In this document: positions 11,405-22,180 of the stretch, piece after piece
How positions within the stretch are numbered: position 1 is the first letter of the stretch
Layout: each line of letters opens with the position of its first letter
Assembly (NCBI GenBank): GCA_002633005.1
Contig: NMRA01000036.1
Coordinates: 1,042,911-1,099,068, forward strand
Length of the DNA: 56,158 nucleotides
Source of the DNA: Phoronis australis
Lineage: Eukaryota > Phoronida > Phoronidae
Direction: 5' to 3'
The notes under the pieces: model-generated
The model's database searches: none
The model's input: the letters and a program-made list of their open reading frames with translations, nothing else
Told to the model about the DNA's origin: nothing
Made by a program: the position numbers and the translations under genes

Positions 11405-12137
11405 GAACAAGAGCAATGCAGAGCGCTGAAATGTGCCCATGAATGCATCGCAAACAGTGTGCTTTTAGGGTTGTTTATTTGTGTCATAAAAATGGCCGCT
11501 AGATGGCGCAAAAACGTACAATCCATCCGAAAATGGGAACATGTCGTGGCTTCTTTAATAGAAAGCGGAACTTCAGAGAAATGAAGGAACTCAGAATAAA
11601 ATGAAATTGTCACTAGGGGGCACAGTGTTCATTGGATCCGCCTGAAAGTAGTCATTGTCTGTTGTTAGCATCATATAAATACACTTATTGAATTTAATAC
11701 AGATCCAGCAGTGGGTTTAGGAGATACAGTTATGGGTGCACAACAAAACAAAAGTACCATTGGAGACGCCACAGTAGTCAAAGTCGTCGTCGTCAACCGT
11801 ACTCTTCACACACAGAATATAAACGCCAATTTTCAAAACCATCCTTAGAATGATTTGGTTGATAGAAGAGTGGACACCAAAACAGATTCGAAAACAGCAA
11901 AAATGACCACTACGTGGCACAAAATACATTGATTCTATCCAAAAATGGGAGGATAGCGTCATCTCACCAATAGATTTATGAAAATCCGTTGAGGACCCTT
12001 GAAGATAGAGGTAAACGTATAATCTAAAATTGCCACCAGAGGTCACACCAGTAGTCAGATCCGTCCGAAAGTCGTCGTTGTTCTTTGTCAAAATCATATC
12101 TTGTTAGATTTAGTAAAGATTCTGAAAATGGTTTTAA
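11405..12137 (+). repeat. Dispersed repeat R1, 5' part (interrupted by transposon E2)
   Basis: It opens with the R1 signature (AGAACAAGAGCAATGCAGAGC, then GCGCTGAAATG and TGCCCATGAATGCAT). It continues through the R1 blocks GGCCGCTAGATGGCGC (11494-11509), TCACTAGGGGGCAC and CCACCAGAGGTCAC, and stops at a TTAA (12134-12137) where transposon E2 begins. It resumes at 14379. The CTCF-like blocks in this half each have one or two mismatches. Confidence 0.85.
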
Positions 12138-14378
12138 GGAGAATGCCACCCAAAACAAAAAAAAAAACTATTTTGTATCAATTTAGATCGAGTAGTTCTA
12201 CTCGATAACGGCACGTTACCTGACATCTGACAGCAGACAGAGGTATTGAAATTACCCAATGATGTAATTAGTTTCACACGCAGTCTGTTCAGGAGTTCAC
12301 AACACAGGTTAGTGGTGTCAGCTTATCGCTTGAATTCATCGTTTAACACCAATAAATCATCAAATTTCAAAGTAAAACCCTTAAAAATACACCGAGTTCC
12401 TATAAAAATGTTTTATTTTGCTGTTACGAATTTACTGGTATTTGGACACACCATAACCTACAAAAGTTCGGCAGGCCAATTCACCAAGGTCGTAGCAGGA
12501 GTTTGGGGTCTGCTCACAGATAAATTCAAAGTATTCTTCCGTGAAATACAGACAGCATATCTTTGTTGTTTATACTTGTGATTTTTTGAGTTCTAAACAC
12601 ACAAAATGCTTCTGGCCACTGGCTCGGAAGCCGATCAGGCCCGTTGCGGCCCGACTGACTCGTTATCCCGGCCAGTGGCTCGGAACCCGATCAGGCCCGT
12701 CGCGGCCGCCGGGACTGGTACGAACATAAACCAGCTTGAGTACTGTTGGAAACTAAACCACCAGTCACGAAAAGACTATAATANCGTATGTCAAAGGGTT
12801 TTGGAGATAAAGCAGCGGACGCCGGACGCCAGACGCCGGACGGACGCCGCCCGGACGGACGGACGGACGGACAGAGATGACGGCATAATGCGTCCACATA
12901 TAAATATGTGGGCGCATAAAAATGTTTTATTTTGCTGTTACGAATTTACTGGTATTTGGACACACCATAACCTACAAAAGTTCGGCAGGCCAATTCACCA
13001 AGGTCGTAGCAGGAGTTTGGGGTCTGTTCACAGATAAATTCAAAGTATTCTTCCGTGAAATACAGACAGCAGATCTTTGTTGTTTATACTTGTGATTTTT
13101 TGAGTTCTAAACACACAAAATGCTTCTGGCCACTGGCTCGGAAGCCGATCAGGCCCGTTGCGGCCCGACTGACTCGTTATCCCGACCAGTGGCTCGGAAC
13201 CCGATCAGGCCCGTCGCGGCCTCCGGGACTGGTACGAACATAAACCAGCTTGAGTACTGTTGGAAACTAAACCACCAGTCATGAAAAGACTATAATAGTG
13301 AGTCAAAGAAATAATGTGCACGTAATTATTTATGTGAATTAGCCACCAAACTGAAAATTTACTTACTCAGTCGGGGGCCGCGAAGTCGGGTTCCCTTTCC
13401 ACAGACCGTCAGGGCAAAGGTTGTACACTAACAATGACTTGAATAATGTATTTGTATTAAAAAAAAATTTCTAAATAAAGATTCCCCAAACATGTGACAA
13501 TAGCATATAAAATCGAATAATTGTTTCACGACAGCTTTCTGTCAGCAAACACTGAATTAGCATGCACTCACACGGCCTCAGTGCCCGATCAATTACCTTT
13601 GTTGCCAGCATCAAAAGCCGGTAACGCATTGGTTCATTCATTGCTTGATTCTCAAAAAATTTGCACTCACGAGCACTCCAAGGCGTTACAAATTGTATCT
13701 AATGAGACAGGCTTTGTTTCAGTTTCATATAAAGCTTTGGTTAGGATCATTTTAGGATGAGAATAATTCACTTTGAAACAGAACGAAGAATAAAACGTCT
13801 ACATGGAAACTCGCCCGGCGCCAATCCAGACTTAGTCAAGAGCTCATTCGACGAAGACTTCACGGGTCGGATCGTTAGGTTTCACAGGCTATCAGTTCGA
13901 TTCCGGAATACACTGATCAAGAAATACTAGAGAGCTGTCGAGAACATGCATAGGCAACGGACGTATGGATAGTTCTTTGGTAAGCCGAAATTCGTCAGAG
14001 AAATGACTGTCGACGAAATGCCGGCCACAGACACCGAGATGTTTCACGGCCTCTTACTTGCTATTAACAGCATACCTTTCATTCTTCACTACCGCGAACC
14101 ACTTCCTAAACATTTCGGGCTCTCGAGGAAGTAAAAAAAAAACGATATATCCGCTTTCTTCACAGCTTCATAGATCGGACAAGCTGAAACTGATGCACCG
14201 CAATATAGCAGCATTCACTCAGCAGACGAACCACTTACGTCGCTACTTCGCTTTTCACCTTCCTCACAGGTTAACATGACACCTCTTGGCAAGGTGAGGT
14301 CGACAGTACATGAGGCGACATGGATGTAAACCGATTAAGATGGTAAAAAAGACTAATTAAATCGGGTGGCTTTCTCCT
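12138..14378 (-). mobile_element. THAP-carrying Kolobok-like transposon, copy E2, nested in R1
   Basis: Left end GGAGAATGCCACCC, right end GGGTGGCTTTCTCC. Flanking TTAA lies at 12134-12137 and 14379-14382. Joining the R1 flanks across one TTAA restores R1-like sequence (GGTTTTTAAGAGAAACAGCC against GGTTTAGGAGATACAGCC in intact R1). This shows a real insertion with TTAA duplication. The THAP remnant is on the minus strand at about 14270-14100. The assembled length is inflated by a duplicated 383-bp block around N12784; subtracting the 514-bp offset gives ~1.73 kb, close to E3. Confidence 0.85.
12401..13297. repeat. Assembly duplication around single N at 12784
   Basis: 12401-12783 and 12915-13297 are nearly identical (offset 514). 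Between them are the single N at 12784 and a 130-base piece of the R1 tail (12785-12914). The switch from R1 tail to transposon occurs in a shared ATAAAAATG. This looks like a contig end overlapping the next contig, plus a short-overlap chimera, and not like a biological tandem repeat. Confidence 0.75.
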
Positions 14379-15320
14379 TTAAGAGAAACAGCCATGGGCG
14401 CAAAAAAACGAAACTGCCATTAGGATGCACCACAGTAGCTGAAGTCATTGGAAAATCATCGTCAGCTGTCCACTTCAGAGTAAAAACATACACGCCAATT
14501 TTCACAATTATCCTGAAAGCGATTTGGTTGATAGAGGGGTGGACGCCAAAAAACAGACTCAAAAACGGTATAAATGGCCACCAGGTGGCACAAACAAGGC
14601 TGAATCCATCTGAAAACAGAAGCCTGTTCGCCAAATTTTTTGAAAATATGTTGAATACCTTTGAAGATACAGAGGTTAACCAGGGGGCACACCAGTAGTC
14701 AAATCCACTCAAAAGTCGCTGTTGTCAACAACATACAAATGCATTTACTGAATTCAGTAAAGATCCTGCTGACAGTTTAACAGATACAGCCATAGGCACA
14801 GAAAACAAAGCTGCCACTAGGAGGTGCCACAACTGTCAAAATCATTGTCAGCCGTCCTCTTCATTGTAAGTATATACATGCCAATTTCCACAATCATCCT
14901 TAGAGCGGTTTGGTTGACAGAGGGGTGGACACCTAAAAACTGTCTTGAAAACAGTAAAAATGGCCACTAGGTGGCGCAAATTACGTTGAATGTATTTGAA
15001 AATGGGAGAAAAGCATCATCTCACTAATAGATGCATATATGCCAAATTTTATGAAAATATGCCAAAGACCTTTAAAGATATAGAGGTAAGCGTAAAAAAC
15101 TAAAATTGCCACTAGGGGAAACACCTGTAGTCGGATCCCTACAAAAGTTCACACATGCTGTCCCATGAAAGGAACACATGTAAAATTTCCTAAACATACG
15201 TCATACGGTTTTGGAGTTAGAGCAGTGAACACCGGACCGACAAACGCCACTCGCACAGACAGACGAACGGACGTAGATGACAGCATAATGCGTCCACATG
15301 AATATGTGGGTGCATAAAAA
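14379..15320 (+). repeat. Dispersed repeat R1, 3' part with terminal hairpin
   Basis: This is the continuation of the copy started at 11405. It holds two exact 14-mer matches to the CTCF core consensus CCASYAGRKGGCRS: CCACCAGGTGGCAC at 14578-14591 and CCACTAGGTGGCGC at 14964-14977. It ends with a GAC/CGG-rich tail and the imperfect palindrome TGCGTCCACAT...ATGTGGGTGCA at 15290-15313, then AAAAA. Confidence 0.85.
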
Positions 15321-17090
15321 TTGAATGTTTAGTATTGGCTTTTGTGCACTCTACACGATCCGTCAATGAACAATCTATACTACAATAGAAATCATGAGAG
15401 ATTACTTTAATTGAAAATATTTGACTCTCAAAACCTAGGGCGCAATAGACAATGATTTGCTCAATTAAAAAAATATTGAAGTATTTCAAAATAACTAAAC
15501 CTTGATATTAATGGCACTAATTTGCATATAAAACATCAGTTTGACATTTTTGGCTTGATGACATCAATTTTCAATTTTTCCACCTAATTTAAACTTCATA
15601 TTAATGAAACTGCAGCTGGGGGGAGGGGCATTTTCCAATTGGACTAACATCAACCACAACTATATCCAGAGCATCACTTTCAAACATAATTTTATCCAAA
15701 TCTCTCGTGTACAGGTGCATAGGCCCAATTCTGGATAAAAGTGCAGCTTCGAATAAAACAGCATGGGCCTAAATATGGCCATACATGGTTGGTACACCAG
15801 CTGTTTTTGTCTTATTTTGGAAAGAAAATTAAAAAATTAGTACTAAAAGAATTTGCAATTTTAACTCTTAACAATTTGTTAGCAACAAAATAGAAAGGTT
15901 TTGAACTTAAGAGAATAAAAAGCAGATTAAGGAGTCCAACTTAGTTTGTAACCGTTCACTGTTAACAATGACATGACTTATGTTTGACTTTGTCTCCAAT
16001 CAGTCATTAGGCAAATCTTGCGCTAACGAAATAAGCACTCATTAGGACAAGTGGAAGAGAAAGCGAACTCATCGGCATATCAAAGGCTTGATGGGGCTGT
16101 CATGGATTGAAGGGAGCTCGTCACTATTCATGGGCCTGGCTGAACGTGCTGGATGACAGATAACTACGGTTGTAAACCAACACGCCTGTTTAGCGTACGA
16201 GTTTCAAAGTCAAAAAACGAACAATGAATGAGGCAAAAGACCAGCACGACTATTTTTAGAATTGAAAAGTAAATATTAGATGTCTTTGAACTTTTTAAAA
16301 TGGATGCAATATAAGAGAAATCAGCTAATAGGTTTTCTTCAGCATCGCACCTAGCCACGAGCATCAATTTGTGAATCGATTTGGATGGATTAGTCACAGT
16401 CTGGCTTAGGCTCGCTTAGGCATCAGGGCACCAAAATCCAAAATGTTAGCGTAGGATTTGTCTCATGACGAGTGAGTGAGTCAGTATATAATTAGCATGG
16501 AACACTGTTACAACAAAAGCAGATAGTGAATAATTCTCGCCATCTAACAGGTAGGCTTGGTCTATAGCCAGAGTACAGATCTCATGAGGTTAGCCACACT
16601 TCTGCTGAGTAGAGTTTCAGGACACTAAAAGTTACCCACTGACATTACACTGTTTGCCCAATGTTAGTTGCCATGACAGCAACATGTGTGTGAGGCAAGT
16701 ATGAAGATAAGACCCCACATTCAGTCCTGATGTGCTGCAGTATCTGACTGGTGTTAACAATAAAGGACCATGTACCTAGTATGTTTCATCTGACACCATT
16801 ATCAGCCTCCAGAAATTTATCACACAAAAATGACTGGAGGGTATCTGAATAACTGTTTATAAATTAAAGCAGCTCTACCGCTTCCTTATTTGGTGATAAA
16901 ATGGAGCATTATTTTTTCTCCATGGACACACAACTGTTCAGATGGACAGAAATTGTAAATTTAGTTCAGTGCTCAGTTACATAACACCATCAAGTCAGGC
17001 GCTAAGCTTCAGGTGATAAAGATGATCTGTACATTGTTTCAACATGTCTGATCATTTTTGTAGTTCCTTTAATTAGAAATAATTTAATGG
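15321..17090. other. Intergenic or intronic DNA, nothing recognised
   Basis: AT-rich DNA with frames under 90 codons. I compared the minus-strand frames with the expected next tuberin segment and found no match. Confidence 0.45.
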
Positions 17091-17097
17091 GCCTCGG

Positions 17098-17685
17098 GCG
17101 ATAATTCTCCAAAATCCACTCAGGCTCTAGATCACGGGGGATAACGACTTCGCCATGTAATAATCTATATTTATCATACACAGGTGATGATACGGCCATG
17201 AAATAACTATTATATCACACCATGTGTCAGAAGTAATTTTCCGTATTTTCTCAAGAGAATGTAACCGTTATCATCTCTAGAGAAAATAACCTGGCAAAGC
17301 CGCATTTGGCGAGCTCAGTCTATAAGAATTACAGTAGTTGTTTTAACTCAGGTCTATTCTGTACTGGTGTTATTGTCATAACTGAATCATTGCGATAATT
17401 CTCCAAAATCCACTCGGGCTCTAGATAACGGGAGATAACGACTTCACCATGTAATAATCTATATTTATCATACACAGGTGATGATACGGCCATGAAATAA
17501 TTGTGATATCACACCATGTGTCAGAAGTACTTTTCCGTATTTTCTCAAGAGAATGTAACCGTTATCATCTCTAGAGAAAGTAACCTGGCAAAGCCGCATT
17601 TGGCGAGCTCAGTCTATAAGAATTACAGTAGTAAGTTATTTTAACTCAGGTCTATTCTGTACTGGTGTTATTGTCACAACTGAAT
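17098..17685. repeat. 294-bp tandem duplication
   Basis: 17098-17391 and 17392-17685 are about 95% identical, both starting GCGATAATTCTCCAAAATCC. A minus-strand frame of up to 65 codons runs through each copy (17002-17199 in the first), with the shared segment YDKYRLLHGEVVI, but it is not a family I recognise. Confidence 0.9.
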
Positions 17686-18148
17686 CAAATAGATAGCACA
17701 AATCATAAATATACTGGTTAAATTGAACTTAATGAAAATTAAGGTGAAAACGGTGTTTTAAATACGCAAACACACACAACCTAATGATGCAGCGACCTCA
17801 TTTGGCCAACTAGTCATGAATTAGTCATTGCTAATGGTAAACATATTACTATGCCAAACATAGAAAAACCTCCGGGTCCTAACCTTGTAGAATTTCGTCA
17901 ACATAACACGTATCAAGATATAACAACATACAGGTATCATCATGTACAGTATACAACATATATCTAATGCCAAAAAAAATTATGATGTGACACCATATGA
18001 TTGTATTTTATAATATTTTACCCCATCCCTGTCCTCTGTTGGCAATGATCAAACACTCTATATGACCTGATTTACAACTTTGGTCCTCAGGAGGGTGTTC
18101 CTTAACACACTCGCCAGTTAGGTCAATTCTCATCTTGGATAATCTTAC

Positions 18149-18262
18149 CTTGAATATTTCTATCATGCCTGTGGCAGCTGTGCGTACATCTCTCAGGTAG
18201 CTGTCGTCTTTGGCGCCAATCACAGGACTATCAGCAGAAAGTACGGCAGACTTATTCATCAC
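18149..18262 (-). CDS. TSC2: TSC2 exon: VMNKSAVLS...MIEIFK (last recognised)
   Basis: 114 bases, 38 codons, phase 0 at both ends. Acceptor CTCCCACAG (AG at 18264-18263), donor AAG|GTAAG. The encoded AATGMIEIFK corresponds to the tuberin stretch just before the segment that starts KLYxxP in other animals. It joins in frame to the preceding exon ending LLDILER. No following exon was found further left. Confidence 0.9.
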
Positions 18263-18425
18263 CTGTGGGAGAGCAAATGACAATTAACTGTGCTTGACTG
18301 AGAAATTGCGACAAAATCTGGAGAAAAACATTGTTGGCTTTTGTATTTTCATAAAAAGTAGATTGTTGTGTGGGTCAGTGAACTAACACAAAAAATGGAT
18401 AGCAACAAATGGATTTATTAATTAA

Positions 18426-19735
18426 AACAAAAGCAATGCAGATCGTTGAAAACCGTCCATGACAGCAGGTACCAGAGTCAACAACACTTGCAAAATTTTA
18501 AAAAGGTCCTTCACAGGAGTAAGGGGATAGAGCGGAGGATGACAAAAAAGAGAAAAATTGCCACCAGGAGACAGTTGTCACATCAACCCACAAATCAATG
18601 CCATCTTCTCAGGGACAACAACGGACTCGAAATAATAAAAATAGCAACTAGGTAGTGCAAACATACATCAAATCCCTATGAAAATGGAAGATTTTAGTCA
18701 TCTCCTTGATAGAAACCTATTTGGCAAATTTTAAGAAAACCCATCAATGAAAATACAGAAGCAAACGTAAAAAACTAAAACTGCCACTAGAGCCCACAGT
18801 GGTAGTTGAATGGGTCTGAAACTTGTAAAAGTATGTTATCAGCTCCATAGTCATTGATTAAAACAGCACGGCAATAGGGGGTGCCAAAAAGCAGTTGAAC
18901 CTGTCCAAACGTCAACCACAGCCTTCTCATCACAAACACATCTGCCAATTTTCTCAACCATCCTTCAAGTACTTTGGCAGATAGGGAGGCGGACTCCAAA
19001 ATGGACTCTGTTAAAAATCCCCACAAGGAGACGCACAATACGAGAAGTCTGTCCAAAAATGGAAAGGCATTGTCGTCACTTTCATAGAAAAATTATAAGC
19101 CACGTTTCATGAAAATCCACAGGAAAATTGTAAAAAACAAAATTGCCGCTAGGGCCAAAGGCTGAAATTAGTCGAGACATCATCTGTCGATACCTCCATA
19201 GGAACACATCTGCCAAATTTCCCTATAAGTTCTTGAAAAAGGGTTAAAGTACATACAGAAAAAAAAAACAAAATCTTCACTACGGGGTGCCAGGATAGTT
19301 GAACACGTCTGAAAATAAACATCAACTTGAATTGCAGCCTCCTCATTAGAGACACAACCATCCTTCATGAAGTTTGGCAGACAGAAAAAGGCAGATGCCA
19401 AAAACGGATTTAAAAACTTTAACTATGGTCACTATGTCAAACAGAATCAACAAATCCATCTGAAAATATATAGATGCCGTAGTCTTCATTATAGAAACAT
19501 ATCTGACAAAATTTCATGAATATCCATCAAAGAATTACAAAGATACAGAGGCAATTCATAAAAGCTAAAATAGCCACTTAGGGACACAGCGGTACTCAGA
19601 TCGGTCTGAAATTTGTCATCATCAATCGTCAGCTTCATGCAAGGCTTTAGTAGATACAGCTATGGACATTGGACGCCCACGCAGAGATGACAGCAATATG
19701 CACCTGCATGTAAATATGTGGGCCAATAAAATCAA
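18426..19735 (+). repeat. Dispersed repeat R1, diverged copy
   Basis: R1 start (ACAAAAGCAATGCAGATCGTTG) to tail (GACATTGGACGCCCACGCAG, then TATGCACCTGCATGTAAATATGTGGGCC). The internal CTCF-like blocks are decayed (CCACCAGGAGACAG, CCACTAGAGCCCAC). The copy from 19149 onward is seen again at 27576-28160. Confidence 0.8.
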
Positions 19736-20521
19736 CAAAAACATCAAGTTCATATATCAACAGAAAAAGCAGTAAAACTAGGCCAAAAGCAGAATGTCTC
19801 TATCAGCCCTTGTCCACAGCACAAGGCATGGTCACAACAGTACTGTCAAACATGTCAACACAATCAGTGCGCAAGTGAGTGAACACAAATGTTTGAGTGG
19901 CAAAAACACTATGCATCAGCAAATGCACCTCCAAACTCTGCTCACACCATAAGTCACGACTGAAACATGGCCAATAAGGTGGGTAGTTGAGAAACTCCAT
20001 CATTAGCAATTGTAACACTAGTCCGTTGTTTCACCACCTTACACATACTACGGAAATTCCTCTGCGTACGCTCATGCTATGAAACAAGCCATTACGTAGC
20101 GCTAAGAGACAACAACAGAACAGCAATCACACAGCAAGTCAATGGTTAATGCTCTCAACCATTCGACTTAATCAAACCTCAAGAACACGCACTTCAAAAA
20201 TCAGTAGAATGTTATAGATCTGCGCGCAAGATCTTATCTCAGATTTAACTCAATATTCCGACTTGACATTAAACCAATCACACTGAATGTACGGAAAAGT
20301 AAGGATCATGCAAACTTTAAACTCCTCGCATTTTGAGTACCGAGATTAGACCCTAGGTCTAGACACCCCAAAACACAATTCTGACACAAAAGTGCTTGGT
20401 TAAGGTTTGCCTTTGTATAGAAGGTTGTTTAGAGGTTCTTTTACTGAAGACACTTGGGGTGGTATATAAAATATTCGTATCCAGTTTGTTCATGCTGATG
20501 TGAAACACATCATGAACTTAA

Positions 20522-22176
20522 AGTAGAATGCCACCCGATTTAGTCTTTTTTACCGTCTTAATCGGTCTATATCCACATCGCCTCTTATACGGTCGACCTC
20601 ACATTGCCGAGAGGTATCGCATTAACCTGTAAGGAAGGTGAGAAACGATGCAGCGACGTCAGTGGTTCATCTGCACAGTGAAGGCCGCTTTATTGCGATG
20701 CATCGTTCCTGCTTGTCCGAACTATGAAGCTACGAAGAAAGCGGGTACATCGTTATTTCGACTTCCTTGAGAGCCCGAAATGCTTAGGAAGTAGCTCGTG
20801 GTGGTGAAGAATGAAAACTATGTTTACTTATTAATAGCAAGTATGAGGTCGTGAAACATCTCCGTGTTTGTGGCTGGCATTTCGTCGACAGCGATTTCTC
20901 TGACGAATTCCAGCTTACCAAAGAACTATCCATACGTTCCGTTGCCTGTGCATGTTCACGGTGCCTATCTAGTACTTCTTGATCAGTGTATTCCGGTTCG
21001 ACTGAACTGATAGCCTGTGAAACGTAACGATCCGACCAGTGAAGTCTTCGTCGGATGAGCTCGTGACTAAGTTGCCGGAGATTGGCGCCAGGCAAGTTGC
21101 CATGTAGACGTTTATTATTCTGCGTTCTGTTTCAAAATGAATTATTCTCACCCTAACCAATGCTGATATACAACTGACACAAAGTCTGTCTCATTAGATA
21201 CTAAATTCCTTTGCAGTATTTGTGAGTGCAAATGTTACCAGAAGCCAGCAATGAATAAACCACTGTGTTACCGGCTTTAGATGCAATAAAGGTAATTGAC
21301 CAGGTACCGAGCCCATGTGAGCGCATGCTAATTCAGTGCTTGCTGACAGAAAGCTGTTGTGAAACAATAACTCAATTTTATATGCTATGGTCACATGTTA
21401 GGGGAATCTTTATTTAGATATACAAATACATTATTCAAATCACTGTTACTGTACAACCTGGCCCTGACCGTTCTGTGGAAGAGGAACCTGACTTCGCAGT
21501 CCCCGACAAGTAAGTAGATTTTTAGTTTCGTGGCTAATTCACATAAATAAATACGTGCACATTATTTCTTTGGCTCACTATTATAGTCTTTTCGGGACTA
21601 GAGATTTAGTTTCCAACTTAAGCTGGTTTATGTTTGTGATGCCCAGTCCCAGCAGCTGCAAAGGGCCTGATCCGGTTCCGAGTCACTAGCTGGGAGTAAC
21701 AACTGTTTTGTGTGTTTAGAGCTGAAAAAATTGCAAGTCTAAAAGTATAACACACAGCTATGTTCCCCCCGTCTGTATTTCACAGAAGAATAATTCGAAT
21801 ATATCACCAAACATACCCGAACCATGGTAAATTGACCTACCAAACTCTGTAGGCTATGGTACGTTCAAATACCTATAAATCCGTAACAGTGAAATAAAAC
21901 AACACGTTTGTTCAAGAACTCCATGTATTTGTGAGGGGGTTTATTTTGATGATTTATTGGTGTAAAACAATGAATTCAAGCGATAAGTTGACACCAGTAA
22001 ACGTGTTGTGAACGGCTGAAAAGACTGCGTTCGAACCAAATATGTCATTGGTTACTTTCAACACCTCCGTCTGCCGTTAGGTGTCAGGTAAAACAACTGA
22101 ACTTGCTGTTATCAAACGGACCTACTCGATCTAAATTGAAACAAAACAGGTTGTTTTTTGGTTGGCATTCTCCTTT
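20522..22176 (+). mobile_element. THAP-carrying Kolobok-like transposon, copy E3
   Basis: 1655 bp. Left end AGTAGAATGCCACCC after TTAA (20518-20521), right end GGCATTCTCCTTT before TTAA (22177-22180). THAP remnants on the + strand at 20690-20930: CIVPACPNYEATKKAG, SLFRLP, then after a frame break KHLRVCGWHFVDSDF. The domain has stops and frameshifts, and no catalytic domain is visible. The internal order matches E1 and inverted E2. Confidence 0.8.
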
Positions 22177-22180
22177 TTAA

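Noticed and set aside
12830-12880. GAC/CGG-rich run considered as a CRISPR-like or coding repeat
   Set aside because: It is the minisatellite-like tail of R1, also seen at 50108-50160 and 50465-50520.
17002-17199. Minus-strand frame with YDKYRLLHGEVVI considered as the next TSC2 exon
   Set aside because: Does not match the expected tuberin segment, lacks suitable splice sites, and is tandemly duplicated.
19803-20018. 71-codon minus-strand frame in a block duplicated at 28200-28440
   Set aside because: Duplication is explained by the haplotype overlap; no family match and no splice sites in phase with TSC2.
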